Shown: positions 26,183 through 35,831, numbered from the stretch's first letter. The stretch: 64,000 bases of DNA from Paenibacillus_AB sp036577625 (GCF_036577625.1 NZ_JARBDC010000072.1:1-64000); one strand, 5' to 3'. Notes: generated by a model not told the origin, from the letters alone. Numbers and translations: made by a program.

Positions 26183-27130
26183 ATGCGCATACAGAAGCGG
26201 TTTCTTAGTCTCGCGTTGCTTGGCATTGCGGTAATTGCGGCATCGTGCGGCCAAAAAAGCGGTCCGGCGGACTCCGGAGCAAATCCGCCGCCCGAACCGA
26301 AGACGCAAGCGGTCAAAGCTGTCGACAACGGAACGATTATATCCAAAGAGGGGAATCGCTGGCTGATCACGGCCTATATCGAAAAAAACGGCACCCCCTA
26401 CATCGACGCCTACTGGTTCACGGTGACCGATCGGACGGCGCTGCAGACGAGCGGCGGCCAAACCGTAACGCCCGACAAAGCGGCGATCGGCGCGCAGGTG
26501 GAGGCATGGCATACGGGGACAGTCGCGGAATCGTATCCGATGCAAACCGCCGCGGCCAAAATCGTCGTTCGCGACGATGCGCGGAAGGCGCCCGAGGGCA
26601 TGATCGGCCAAGCGGAGGCGGTGCGGCTCGCCCTGCAATCCCAAACCGGGTCAACGATGGCGCAGGCCGTCAAAAACGTCTCGCTCCATGCGGATAACGG
26701 GTACTGGAACGTCGAGCTCGTCCGGCACGAAGCCGTGGGGCAGCCGGCAACCGTACGCATCGACGCCCGTTCCGGCCGGACGATACCGATCCCCGTCGCG
26801 GAAAACGACGCGTTCCGCCTGTTTTCGCCCCGGCCGGGGACGGAAGCTTCTTCCCCGATCGTTGTCGAGGGCGAAGCCCGCGTATTCGAAGCCGCCTTCA
26901 GCTGGACGCTCGAAGACGGGCACAACGTGTTGGCCGAAGGACACGCGAAGGCCGAGGAGGGCGCTCCCGCCTGGGGCCGCTTCCGCTTCGAGATCGGCTA
27001 CGGGAAAGCTTCACAGCCCAACATGACGCTCCTATTGTTTGTGCACAGCGCCAAAGACGGAAAGGTCGAGCATCAGCTCGCCGTTCCTTTGAAGGTGCCC
27101 AAGGACCGGATCGATTACACGATCAAGTAA
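26183..27130 (+). CDS. Lipoprotein with DUF3221-like and Gmad2 domains
   Basis: The 315-aa precursor has a signal peptide ending in IAASC (lipobox Cys about residue 22). Residues about 45-125 (GTIISKEGNRWLITAYIE ... FTVTDRTAL ... VEAWHTGTVAESYPMQT) match the DUF3221 beta-barrel pattern. The C-terminal about 100 residues (RLFSPRPGTEASSPIVVEG ... FEAAFSWTLEDG) match the Gmad2 immunoglobulin-like domain associated with spore germination. It is therefore a surface or spore-envelope lipoprotein of unknown ligand. The ATG at 26183 has AAAGGAG nine bases upstream and is preferred over a start at 26162. Confidence 0.8.
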   Translation: MRIQKRFLSLALLGIAVIAASCGQKSGPADSGANPPPEPKTQAVKAVDNGTIISKEGNRWLITAYIEKNGTPYIDAYWFTVTDRTALQTSGGQTVTPDKAAIGAQVEAWHTGTVAESYPMQTAAAKIVVRDDARKAPEGMIGQAEAVRLALQSQTGSTMAQAVKNVSLHADNGYWNVELVRHEAVGQPATVRIDARSGRTIPIPVAENDAFRLFSPRPGTEASSPIVVEGEARVFEAAFSWTLEDGHNVLAEGHAKAEEGAPAWGRFRFEIGYGKASQPNMTLLLFVHSAKDGKVEHQLAVPLKVPKDRIDYTIK

Positions 27131-27960
27131 TGCCGAGCCCTGCCGGCAGCGGGGCTGACCCGATGTAAGAGTCACGTCTATCGACGTATTTCGAGGATGA
27201 GCGCAAACCGTCGGCTTCGGAAACGTAACGGACGCCACGGCGCTTATTTCGCGAAAATCGGCCGTTTTCCAATCGTAACGGACACCACCTGCGCTTATTT
27301 GCTCCGAACCGCCGTCCAAAAGGGGGTTTTTCCCAATTAGGTGCGCCTGTGTCCGTTAGAATAAAAATAAGCCGAAATGAGGCTCGAGAGCGGCCGCCGT
27401 GTCCGTTAGACACTTGGAGCTCGGAACTCGGAACTTGGAACTTGGAGCTTGGAACTTGGAACTTGGAGCTTGGCCAGTCCCGCCGCCTCATGCTCGCCTC
27501 CGCTCCAAGCGACGACGCCAGCGAGGTCATACGAGCCGATATCGCCTTTCCCGCCGCCTGCAGCAGGAAACCCGCTCCGGCTTCGGCGCTTAAGCGAAGG
27601 TCGGGACGGACGGTCTTTTCTGCGTAAACCGAACCTTGTTGGTTGTGCCGAACCGGCAGCGGAGCGGGAAGCGAGGAGCGAGATGGAAATGTTCCCGCTA
27701 CTTTCGGTCGTTTCCCGTTTGCGGGCAAAACAACGGGAAAACATCCCGCTACTTTCGTCCAAACCGCGCTTTTCGCCGATTCGGTGCCATTTTATCGGGA
27801 GCTTCTCCCGGTATTTCGCCACGATACCTATAGGAGAGCGGGTTAGCGGGAGGTTTTCCCGTTCGTTCTGTTCCAACCGCCCGGCAGGATTCGGTTCCGC
27901 CGGACGTGGAAACGAAAGGCTCGCATCCATACCGCGAGACGATCCAAAAGAGTTCTCTTG
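27131..27960. repeat. Gene-free repeat mosaic
   Basis: About 830 bp show no supported gene. From 27226 two similar units CGTAACGGAC-x-CCAC with GCGCTTATTT recur about 50 bp apart, and inverted counterparts GTGTCCGTTAGA with AATAAGCC occur at 27349 and 27402. From 27415 to 27475 a heptamer array alternates GGAACTT and GGAGCTT. From 27690 to 27880 several hairpins use CCCGCTA / TAGCGGGA stems (for example TATCGGGAGCTTCTCCCGGTA), a G-rich variant of the TAGCGGAA family seen elsewhere. Confidence 0.7.
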
Positions 27961-27963
27961 AAC

Positions 27964-28000
27964 AAAAAAGATGCGGCCCGCGAAAGGCCGCATCTTTTTT
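27964..28000 (-). terminator. Rho-independent terminator (bidirectional)
   Basis: AAAAAAGATGCGGCC and GGCCGCATCTTTTTT form a perfect 15-bp stem with a 7-nt loop. It lies 7 bp beyond the stop of the AraC-family gene at 28008. Confidence 0.92.
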
Positions 28001-28007
28001 GTCCTGC

Positions 28008-28916
28008 TTAAGCGCCCTTGCGCTTGATCGGAACGTAAATGTCCATCTGCACCTCCGGCTTGTCCGGGTGGCAGCGCTCGTCGTACAGCTCGAATTCCGG
28101 CGTCCCGGCGTGCTCGTAGCCCGAATGCGGGAACCATTCCGAAAATACCGACTGCCACGTGCTCTGAATCGACGCCGAAAATTGCTCGCGCGGCACTTTG
28201 GGCGTCGTGAACACGGCATATTCGGCCGCCGTGAATTCGCGACAGGCGAGATCGTCCGGCACCCCTTCGAAATGCTCCGCCTCCATCCCGATCATGTATG
28301 TAAACGTTCCCGAATCCATATCGAAGCTGTGGCAAATGCCGAGCTCGACCGGACTGTCGCGGTGCACGGCGTTCGGAATGCGCTCCCACCGGCGGTTTTG
28401 CAAATATTGCTGCCAAAAAGCGGGGATTTCCCGCAAATTTTCGCCGTCGCACGTTGAGGTGCGCAGCTCGTAGCCGATCACTTTGAAAGCGGGCTTGGCG
28501 ACGATCCGGTATTCCATGCGAATGCCCCCCAAATATGGATTGTATTTGCGCTGCAGCACGTTCAGCTTCGGGTATGCCGGCGGCTTGACGCCCTGCTTGC
28601 GGTAATCGGCCGGCGTCATCCCGAACATCCGCTTGAAGGCGCGCGTGAACGTTTCGTGATTGCGGAAGCCGTTCTCCAAGGCGACGTCGATCAGCTTCGC
28701 ATCCGTATAAGCGATCCGGTAAGCGGAGCGCGCCAGACGCCGCTTGCGCACGTAATCCATCACCGCTTCTCCCGCCATCGCCTGAAAGACGCGATGGAAG
28801 TGATAGTCGGAAAAGTTCGCAACCTGCGCCAGCCGCGACAACGACAGCTCCTCGCCCAAATGCGCCTCCGCGTAATCGATGGTCGCTTGAATTTGCTTCA
28901 AGTAATCGTCCTTCAC
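28008..28916 (-). CDS. AraC-family regulator with GyrI-like effector domain (Rob/SoxS type)
   Basis: The 302-aa protein has an N-terminal AraC double helix-turn-helix (residues 1-110; LSLSRLAQVANFSDYHFHRVF and LIDVALENGFRNHETFTRAFK) followed by a GyrI-like/BmrR-type effector-binding domain (about 130-300; VKVIGYELRT-like AFKVIGYELRTST, WQQYLQNRRW, CHSFDMDSGTFTYMIGMEAE, EYAVFTTPKVP, PEFELYDERC). Such proteins bind hydrophobic or cationic small molecules and regulate stress or drug-efflux genes. The start is a GTG at 28916 with GGAGGAGG about 13 nt upstream. It is monocistronic with a perfect terminator. Confidence 0.92.
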   Translation of the reverse strand: MKDDYLKQIQATIDYAEAHLGEELSLSRLAQVANFSDYHFHRVFQAMAGEAVMDYVRKRRLARSAYRIAYTDAKLIDVALENGFRNHETFTRAFKRMFGMTPADYRKQGVKPPAYPKLNVLQRKYNPYLGGIRMEYRIVAKPAFKVIGYELRTSTCDGENLREIPAFWQQYLQNRRWERIPNAVHRDSPVELGICHSFDMDSGTFTYMIGMEAEHFEGVPDDLACREFTAAEYAVFTTPKVPREQFSASIQSTWQSVFSEWFPHSGYEHAGTPEFELYDERCHPDKPEVQMDIYVPIKRKGA

Positions 28917-29034
28917 GCTTTCCGGCCGACCTCCTCCGTCGTGCTCGTTTCATTGTAAACCGCCAGCGGCGGCCGGTTCTTGATCTTTCTTGCTATTTGA
29001 GCGGCGGCACACCGCCGCCCGGCAGTCGCTTCCG

Positions 29035-29240
29035 CGGAGATAACGGAAACGATTTCCCTCCGTTATCCGAACGAAATGGCGCTGCAAAACGATCCTGGCG
29101 GAACCCTTTTTCCGCTATCGGCCGTTTTCGCGGCGAATGTTCGAGGATTGCGGCCGAGATCTGCCTAACGGAAAAAAAGTTCCGCTGTTTTCGGGAGCGC
29201 GGGCGAAAGTACGGCAATAGCGGAAAATTTGTTCCTCTAT
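29035..29240. repeat. Hairpin cluster of the TAGCGGAA/TTCCGCTA family
   Basis: Within the 328-bp gap before the AraC sensor gene are several short dyads: GATAACGGAAA with TTTCC..CCGTTATC (about 29037-29069), GGCGGAA with TTCCGC (about 29097-29115), and AACGGAAA with TTCCGCT (about 29165-29185). No gene is seen between 28917 and 29244. Confidence 0.6.
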
Positions 29241-29244
29241 ACGA

Positions 29245-31557
29245 TCAGCCGACGCCGCGCGAATGCTTTTCCCGGAACTGTCCCGGAGTCATTTCCGTGC
29301 TTTTCTTGAACAGCCGGATCAGATAAGACGGCTGGTAGCGCAGCGTCTCGGCGATATCGGCGATTTTCATGTCGGTCGTCACGAGCAGCTCCTTGCACTT
29401 CTCGATGCGCAGGCCGGTCAAATAGTCGATGAAGTTGACGCCGGTTACCTGCTTGAAGGCGCGGCTCAGCTTGAACGGACTGACGCCGAAGCGGTCGGCG
29501 TACAGCTCGAGCGACACGTCGGTCGACAGCTCGCCGTGCAGCTGCTCGACGACCCGGTCGACGATGCGGCGCGTCTCCGGATCGATCGCGGCGGATACGG
29601 AGCGGACGAACGGCTCGATGACCGACGCCGCGAACCAGCGCGTCATGTCCTCCGGATGGCGGAGCGCCATCAGCTCCTCGTACAAATGCTTCCCGCCGTA
29701 CACGCTGCCCGGATTGACGCCGGAGCGGAACATGGCGTCGTAGGCGCTCCCGAGCAGCTTCAGCATCGCCTGCTGAACGTGCATTTGCGTACCCGCCTTG
29801 CTGCGGACCGCCTCCGCAAACTGCCGCACGCCCGCGGCCGCTTCCTCTCCGAGCCCCATCCGCATCGCCCCGATAATTTCCTTTTCCAGCTCGAGCGGAA
29901 ATTCGACGGGGTGGCCGATGTCGGGCATCGCGTCGTCCACGTCCAAAATGTCCGTCTTCGCGTTCGGGTCGCGCAGCCGAAGCGTCTTCGACGTTTCCTC
30001 CAGCATGTCGGGCAGCTCGAGCACAGACTCGGACAGCTTGCCGACGGCGATCGCCACGTTGACCTTCAGCAGGCCGCTCACCGCGGAAGCGATGTCGCCG
30101 GCAAGCTTCAGCAGCCCGGCTTTCGCCCGCTCCGCCGGGACCGACGGATCCAGCGCGAGCAGCACGCCGACGGTCGAATCCTGGAAATTGATCGCATGCG
30201 CATACTCGGCTTCCGAGCGGCACAGCTCCTGCATGATGTTCGTTGCGGCATAATCGATCAGTTGCCCGTCGCGCCCGGAAAACTTCGTTTCCGGAATCCC
30301 TTTCCCGTACAGCCCCGCGACGAGAAACGCGAACCGTTTCCCTTCGATATGCCAGTCGTACTGGCGAAGCTTCTCGACGACTTCCTTCTCTGACGACGGC
30401 ATAATGCGCCCTTGCAAAAATTGCAGCAAAAATCCTTCCCGGAGCGACGGCAGCGACCGCCGCAGCCGTTCCTGCAGCACCACGCTCTCGTCGAGGTGCC
30501 GTTTCCACTGCCGCTCGATGAAGGCGATTTCGTTCAGCCGGTCGGCTCCCGTCTCCTTGGCGAACGGGAACAAACCGACGAGCCGCCGGATCGGATGGTA
30601 CAGACGCCCCGAGGCGTACCACGACAGCAGCAGCGCCAAGGCGAGACCGAAGGCGCTGACGGCTACGATCATGCGCGACATCGCGTGAACCGGAGCCGTA
30701 ATGGACGACAGCGGCGTCGCCGAGACGTACACCCAGTCGTTGCCGAGCCGGGACAGCTGCCCGAACGAAACGGAGTAGCTTCTGCCGTTCCAGTCGTAGA
30801 CGAACGTGTCTTTGAACGTATTCACGGGCATGATGCGGCGGATCGCCGCGTCGCGCAGCCCCCCGCCCCCGGCGTCGTCCGACGCCACGACGCGCCCGTC
30901 GCGGTCCATCAGAAACGCGGTGCCGTCGCCCGCCGCGAGACGCCGGACCAGCTGGTCGAGCGCCCCCTGGTGCAAATAAATCAGAAACGCGCCGAACGGC
31001 CGGTCGCTGCCGCTGGCGTACAGCTTCGTCACGACGCCGGGATAAGTCGTTTCGCCGAAGCCGACTTTCGGCAGCGCGTCGATCCAAACAATTTTCCGCT
31101 CGCCCCCGAGCAAATCGCGAAAGCTCCCCGCTTCGTCGCCGCCGCCGATCGTCCGGACGCCCCAATGGTCGCTGATCAGCTTGTCGGTATTGTCCAAATA
31201 GAGCGCCACGTCAAAGACGAGCGGGTTGCCGTCCTTCATGAGCGCGAGCGAGCGGTACAAATCTCGCGTTTTCTGAAACTGTTCGGCGAAGTTCATGCCG
31301 GACAGCGATTCGTCGAACTCGGGATTGAAAGCAAGCTGGGCGGAAAACAGCTCCAGCTGGGACAAATATTCGTCGACCCGCTGGATCGATTGGTTCAGCT
31401 GCACTTGGTGAGCTTCGTTCAGCTCGCGCACGATCGGCCCGGCGCCCAAATTGTAGACGCCGATGCCGATGAGAAGCGCGGGCAGGCACGTAATCGCCAG
31501 GACGAGCACGAGACTTTTCCAATAAAACGTTCCTTTGCGGTATTCCGTTTTTTTCAT
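29245..31557 (-). CDS. Membrane-anchored AraC-family sensor regulator
   Basis: The 770-aa protein has a first membrane segment near residues 11-33 (WKSLVLVLAITCLPALLIGI) and a large extracytoplasmic region with dCache-like elements (GTAFLMDRDGRVVASDD). The second membrane segment is near 285-307, then a cytoplasmic GGDEF-like degenerate linker. The C-terminal AraC domain carries LELYADRFGVSPFKLSRAFKQ and IADIAETLRYQPSYLIRLFKK. The ATG at 31557 has GGGGGAG six bases upstream. It is divergent from the permease-permease-binding protein operon starting at 31865, which it very probably activates in response to an extracellular sugar. Confidence 0.9.
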   Translation of the reverse strand: MKKTEYRKGTFYWKSLVLVLAITCLPALLIGIGVYNLGAGPIVRELNEAHQVQLNQSIQRVDEYLSQLELFSAQLAFNPEFDESLSGMNFAEQFQKTRDLYRSLALMKDGNPLVFDVALYLDNTDKLISDHWGVRTIGGGDEAGSFRDLLGGERKIVWIDALPKVGFGETTYPGVVTKLYASGSDRPFGAFLIYLHQGALDQLVRRLAAGDGTAFLMDRDGRVVASDDAGGGGLRDAAIRRIMPVNTFKDTFVYDWNGRSYSVSFGQLSRLGNDWVYVSATPLSSITAPVHAMSRMIVAVSAFGLALALLLSWYASGRLYHPIRRLVGLFPFAKETGADRLNEIAFIERQWKRHLDESVVLQERLRRSLPSLREGFLLQFLQGRIMPSSEKEVVEKLRQYDWHIEGKRFAFLVAGLYGKGIPETKFSGRDGQLIDYAATNIMQELCRSEAEYAHAINFQDSTVGVLLALDPSVPAERAKAGLLKLAGDIASAVSGLLKVNVAIAVGKLSESVLELPDMLEETSKTLRLRDPNAKTDILDVDDAMPDIGHPVEFPLELEKEIIGAMRMGLGEEAAAGVRQFAEAVRSKAGTQMHVQQAMLKLLGSAYDAMFRSGVNPGSVYGGKHLYEELMALRHPEDMTRWFAASVIEPFVRSVSAAIDPETRRIVDRVVEQLHGELSTDVSLELYADRFGVSPFKLSRAFKQVTGVNFIDYLTGLRIEKCKELLVTTDMKIADIAETLRYQPSYLIRLFKKSTEMTPGQFREKHSRGVG

Positions 31558-31864
31558 AAGCCGCTCCCCCTTTTCCGCAAACGTCCGTGCAACCGCTTCC
31601 TCCGTTCTCACTTGACCATTTTAGCCGATTCGGACCGCCGTCCGCAATGGCCTGCAAAACAATACTATCGCCGGAAATCCGCGCCGCTGCGGCATTTTCG
31701 CCTGGCAAAAGGTTAGCATTGCCGGAAATTGGCGGACGGCGGTACGCTGGGAATACCCTCGAAGCGACCGGGGCCTTCGAAGCCGCCCCTTCAAGCGGCC
31801 GCGCCATTCACAATCGCCGCGCTCGCCACAAACGACCAATCACAACGATAGGGGGATACCGACG
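31558..31864. other. Divergent regulatory region of the 29-35 kb transporter locus
   Basis: No gene is seen in this 307-bp gap between the AraC sensor and the first permease gene. AATACTATCGCCGGAAAT (about 31661) and TTAGCATTGCCGGAAAT (about 31713) are similar 17-bp segments about 51 bp apart and could be a direct-repeat activator site; this is a weak reading. Confidence 0.4.
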
Positions 31865-32845
31865 ATGACGACCGAAACGAAAGCCGCCGCGCGGCAAACG
31901 TCGGCGGGGCCGGATGCGCGTACGCGGCAAAGAACGAAGCTCGGGCGCCTCGCCGCCGACCTGGCCCGGGATAAATATTTATATTTGCTGGCGCTGCCGG
32001 GAATCGTCTATTTTATCATTTTCAAGTACGTGCCCGTAGGCGGGCTCGTCATCGCCTTTCAAAACTATTCGCCGTACTTCGGCATAATGCAGAGCGAATG
32101 GGTCGGGCTCGAGCATTTCCAGCGCTTTTTCTCGAACGACGATTTCGTTCTGCTGCTGCGCAACACGCTCATGATCAGCCTGTTGAACCTCGTCTTCTTC
32201 TTCCCGCTGCCGATCGTGCTGTCGCTCATGCTGAACGAGCTGCGCAGCATGGCGTACAAGCGGTTCGTGCAGACGGTCGTTTACATTCCGCACTTTTTGT
32301 CGTGGGTGCTCATATCGGGTCTCACGTACTTGATGCTGTCGCAGTCGGAAGGGCTCGTCAACAAAATCATTCACGAGCTCGGCGGAAGCCGGATCGGCTT
32401 TTTGACCCATCCGGACTATTTCTGGGGGCTGCTCACCGCGCAGGTGATGTGGAAGGAAGCGGGCTGGGGGACGATCATCTTCCTCGCGGCGATCGCCGGC
32501 GTCGATCCGCAGCTGTACGAGGCGGCCGTCGTCGACGGAGCGGGGCGTTTTCGCAAAATGTGGCACATCACGCTGCCGGCGATCCGGAACGTCATCGTCA
32601 TCCTGTTCATCCTGCGGCTCGGCTCGGTCATGGACGTCGGCTTCGAGCAGGTGTACTTGATGATGAACGGAGCCGTCTCCTCCGTCGCCGACGTATTCGA
32701 CACGTACGTATACCGCAACGGGGTCCAGCAGGGCGAATTCAGCTACAGCACCGCGATCGGGCTGTTCAAATCGATCGTCGGCATCGTTCTCGTCGTCGCC
32801 GCCAACAAGCTGGCGAAACGGTTCGGCGAAGAGGGCGTTTACTAA
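31865..32845 (+). CDS. ABC sugar transporter permease, LplB/YtcP-partner type
   Basis: The 326-aa protein has about six membrane segments. It starts with the conserved YLLALPGIVYFIIFKYVPVGGLVIAFQNY block of LplB-type permeases (residues 38-66). The EAA loop that contacts the ATPase is visible as LYEAAVVDGAGRFRKMWHITLP near residues 217-238. The ATG follows AGGGGGAT by nine bases. It is the first gene of a three-gene operon with a second permease 25 bp downstream and a binding protein. No ATPase gene is present; such importers commonly share a multifunctional ATPase encoded elsewhere. Confidence 0.95.
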   Translation: MTTETKAAARQTSAGPDARTRQRTKLGRLAADLARDKYLYLLALPGIVYFIIFKYVPVGGLVIAFQNYSPYFGIMQSEWVGLEHFQRFFSNDDFVLLLRNTLMISLLNLVFFFPLPIVLSLMLNELRSMAYKRFVQTVVYIPHFLSWVLISGLTYLMLSQSEGLVNKIIHELGGSRIGFLTHPDYFWGLLTAQVMWKEAGWGTIIFLAAIAGVDPQLYEAAVVDGAGRFRKMWHITLPAIRNVIVILFILRLGSVMDVGFEQVYLMMNGAVSSVADVFDTYVYRNGVQQGEFSYSTAIGLFKSIVGIVLVVAANKLAKRFGEEGVY

Positions 32846-32870
32846 CCGCACCGGCAGAAAGGAGCCACAC

Positions 32871-33743
32871 ATGCGCACCAGCACGGGAGACCGGATCTTC
32901 GAAGCGGGAAACGTCTTGGCGCTCGCCGTCGTCAGTCTCGTTTCGCTGTTTCCGATTTACTATACGTTCATATTGTCGTTCACCGACCCTACCGAGTATT
33001 ACCGGAAGCCGCTCATCTTATTTCCCGAGAAATGGACGCTCGACGCGTACCGCTACTTGCTGTCGACGGATACGTTTCTGACCGCGATCGGCAACAGCGC
33101 GTTTCTGGCTACCGTCGGAACCGCTTTCAGCCTGATCGTCACGTCCGGGCTCGCCTATGCGGTATCGCGCAAAAGGCTGCGGGGCCGCAGGGTCATCCTG
33201 TTCGGCGTCCTGTTCACGATGCTGTTCCAGCCGGGACTCATCCCTTCGTATCTCGTCGTCCGCCAGCTCGGGCTGATCGACAGCATTTGGTCGCTGATCG
33301 TGCCGGCGCTTACGGGCGGCTGGTACGTGCTGCTCATGAAAGGCTTTTTCGACAGCATTCCGGACAGTCTCGAGGAAGCGGCGCGCATCGACGGCGCCAA
33401 CGAAATCGGCATTTGGCTGCGCATTATTTTGCCGCTGTCGCTGCCCGCCATGGTCGCGTTCGGGCTGTTTTTCGCCGTCGGCTACTGGAACACGTTTTTC
33501 AACGCCATTCTATTCATCAACGACCAGCGCAAATGGCCGCTTCAGGTGATCCTGCAAAACATGCTCGTCGACCCGAGCACGTCGAACGCGAACGTGGCCG
33601 ACTTCCGGGCGAATCGGAAAATGCCGTCCGAAACGCTCAAAATGGCCGCCGTCGTCATCGCCACGGTGCCGATCATGCTGGTGTATCCGTTCTTGCAGAA
33701 GCACTTTGCCAAAGGGGCAATGGTCGGTTCTGTCAAAGAATGA
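32871..33743 (+). CDS. ABC sugar transporter permease, YtcP/MalG type
   Basis: The 290-aa permease has six membrane segments, the opening LVSLFPIYYTFILSFTDPTEY, and the EAA loop SLEEAARIDGANEIGIWLRIILP near residues 165-187. The C-terminus FLQKHFAKGAMVGSVKE is characteristic of YtcP-type proteins. The ATG follows AAAGGAG. It forms the heterodimeric channel with the 31865 permease. Confidence 0.95.
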   Translation: MRTSTGDRIFEAGNVLALAVVSLVSLFPIYYTFILSFTDPTEYYRKPLILFPEKWTLDAYRYLLSTDTFLTAIGNSAFLATVGTAFSLIVTSGLAYAVSRKRLRGRRVILFGVLFTMLFQPGLIPSYLVVRQLGLIDSIWSLIVPALTGGWYVLLMKGFFDSIPDSLEEAARIDGANEIGIWLRIILPLSLPAMVAFGLFFAVGYWNTFFNAILFINDQRKWPLQVILQNMLVDPSTSNANVADFRANRKMPSETLKMAAVVIATVPIMLVYPFLQKHFAKGAMVGSVKE

Positions 33744-33792
33744 TCACATAACCGGTTTTGTTGTACAATAATCGATACAGGAGGTCACCGTA

Positions 33793-35337
33793 ATGAACAA
33801 CAGCAAGCTGCGATGGAAAGCCGCCGGCGCCGTCTTGATCGGCGCGTCGCTCGTCGCTTCGGCGTGCGGGTCCGCGACCGGAAGCAAGGATGGCGGCGCC
33901 AAAGGGGCCGACGGAGGGAAAGGGCAGGCGGAAATTACGGAAATTTCGATGAACACGCTCAGCTACGGCACCGAATTCCCGGACGACAACAACGCGATCG
34001 TCAAGGAGTTCGAGAAACGGACGAGTGCGTTGCTGAAAATCGACTGGGTGCCGGCGACGACGGCCGAAGACAAATTCAACGTGCTGTACGCCTCGGGCAA
34101 CCTGCCGGACATTACGTTCGTCGAAGACCTGGACAATCAGCAAATCCGCAACATGATCAAGCAGGGCGTCTTTTGGGATTTGACCCCGTTTATCAAAGAT
34201 TACAAAAACTTGTCCAACCCCGCGCTCAAGGACATGTGGGACATGTCCAAAATCGGCGGCAAAAACTACTCGGTGCCCCGCTATTATCCGACGCACGGCG
34301 GCGGCGTCTTCCCGATGCTGCGCAAAGATTGGCTCGACAAGCTGAACCTGAAAGCGCCGGAGACGATGGACCAATTTTTCGACACGCTGCTCGCGTTCAA
34401 GGACAAAGATCCGGACGGCAACGGCAAAGCCGACACGATTCCGTATTCGGCCAGCGTGCAGTACATGAGCTTCGTCTACAACGTCTTCAACGACACGCAG
34501 GGCGCCTGGAAGCTGCGCGACGGCAAGCTGTACCCGATCATTACCGAGGACGCGTCGAGGGATGCGCTGCTTTGGCTGAAAAAGGCGTACGACGCCGGGC
34601 TGTTCCCGCCCGATTTCGCCATCATGAAGTTTTCGCAAATCAACGATACGCTTCAGGCGGGCAAAGCCGGCGGCGGCGGATACGCGATGAACAACGCGCT
34701 CACGCGGACGAAAGAAATTCAGAAGATCGAGCCCAAGGCGGAATTGATCCCGCTCACCTCGCTCGCCGGACCGAAGGGCAACAAGTTCGTGCCGTCGGGG
34801 GCGCCGTTCTACGGACATTTCCTTATTCCGAAAAAGGTGCCGGAGGCGAAAGTGAAAAAGCTGCTCGCGTTTCTCGACTACGGCTACAGCCCGGAAGGAA
34901 ACGAGCTGGCGAATTACGGCGTGAAGGGCGTCCATTTCAACGAGAAGGACGGACTGAAGGTGCCGACCGAGCAGTTTGCGAAAGACAAAGTCGATCAAGG
35001 CTTCCAATATATATTCCTCAAGCTGAGCGACGAGCAGGTGCTGGGCGATCCGTCGCTGACGACGAAGGACATTTACGCGCGCAACCAGGCGATCCTGAAC
35101 GAGCGCAAAAAAATCGTCGTGCCGAATCCGGCGTTCGGGCTCATCTCCGAGTCGAACACGAAGCTGATGCCGGACATCAAGAAGAAAGTCGACGACATGC
35201 GCGTCAAAGTCATTCTCGGCCAGGAAACGATCCAGGCGTACGACGACTTCATCAAGAAGCTGAAGGAAGACGCCAATCTGCAAAAAATCGTCAAAGAAAT
35301 GAACGACGCCTACGCGGACAAAGCGGCCGGGAAATAA
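33793..35337 (+). CDS. Lipoprotein sugar-binding protein (LplA/YtcQ-like)
   Basis: The 514-aa precursor has a signal peptide and lipobox VASAC (Cys near residue 25), a Gly/Lys/Asp linker and an LplA-type binding fold: NLPDITFVEDLDN, WDLTPFIKDYKNL, YSVPRYYPTHGGGVFPMLRKDWL and FKDKDPDGNGKADTIPYSAS. The ATG follows AGGAGG by eight bases. It is the third gene of the transporter operon, 49 bp after the second permease; the gap contains TTGTTGTACAAT, which may add an internal promoter to raise binding-protein expression. The ligand is probably an oligosaccharide or uronide, unproven. Confidence 0.95.
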   Translation: MNNSKLRWKAAGAVLIGASLVASACGSATGSKDGGAKGADGGKGQAEITEISMNTLSYGTEFPDDNNAIVKEFEKRTSALLKIDWVPATTAEDKFNVLYASGNLPDITFVEDLDNQQIRNMIKQGVFWDLTPFIKDYKNLSNPALKDMWDMSKIGGKNYSVPRYYPTHGGGVFPMLRKDWLDKLNLKAPETMDQFFDTLLAFKDKDPDGNGKADTIPYSASVQYMSFVYNVFNDTQGAWKLRDGKLYPIITEDASRDALLWLKKAYDAGLFPPDFAIMKFSQINDTLQAGKAGGGGYAMNNALTRTKEIQKIEPKAELIPLTSLAGPKGNKFVPSGAPFYGHFLIPKKVPEAKVKKLLAFLDYGYSPEGNELANYGVKGVHFNEKDGLKVPTEQFAKDKVDQGFQYIFLKLSDEQVLGDPSLTTKDIYARNQAILNERKKIVVPNPAFGLISESNTKLMPDIKKKVDDMRVKVILGQETIQAYDDFIKKLKEDANLQKIVKEMNDAYADKAAGK

Positions 35338-35361
35338 CGGCGGCGCGGCGGCGCGGCATGT

Positions 35362-35407
35362 GCAAAGAGGGGACCGTCCGGAGCGTTTTTCGCCGGGCGG
35401 TCTTTGC
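35362..35407 (+). terminator. Hairpin after the transporter operon
   Basis: GCAAAG...GACCGTCCGG pairs with CCGGGCGGTC-TTTGC around an AGCGTTTTTCG loop. The stem is long but the following T-run is short, so termination is moderately supported. The rest of the gap to sspH (35408-35644) shows no gene. Confidence 0.5.
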
Positions 35408-35644
35408 GTGTGCGGCGGGCCCTTGGCGGGTGCGCGCTCCTTTGGCGGTGCAAGCGTCGGGATCGCGCAAATGCGCCATCCTCCATTCCGACGGCCGTCT
35501 ATTTCGCCTCGAAGCAGTCCGCATTCTCCCCGGTTGCCGCCGGACCCGCTTCTCCTCATGTGCGGATTAGGACGCGCCGCCGAATAAGTTGCGCGATTTT
35601 GGCAAACGATGATACCGAGCGACCAAAACATGGAGGATACGGAC

Positions 35645-35824
35645 ATGAACAAACAACGCGCCATGGAAATTGCCGCATCGCCCGTCATGGCCCATGTGAC
35701 ATGCAACGGGGTGCCGGTCTATATTCAGCATGTCGACGAAAGCAACGAGACGGCGCGCATTTATCCGCTCGACGAGCCGGAAAACGAGCAGGAAGTGCCG
35801 TTGAACAACTTGAGGGAGCATTAA
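35645..35824 (+). CDS. sspH: H-type small acid-soluble spore protein
   Basis: The 59-aa protein matches SspH closely: MNKQRAMEIAASPVMAHVT, then NGVPVYIQHVDESNETARIY, then a C-terminal EQEVPLNNLREH. SspH is a minor small acid-soluble protein of the spore core made in the forespore. The ATG at 35645 follows GGAGGATACGGAC. In Bacillus the forespore sigma factor G drives this gene; no clear promoter was identified here. A strong hairpin terminator follows. Its presence is the best evidence in the window for an endospore former. Confidence 0.93.
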   Translation: MNKQRAMEIAASPVMAHVTCNGVPVYIQHVDESNETARIYPLDEPENEQEVPLNNLREH

Positions 35825-35831
35825 AACCGAT

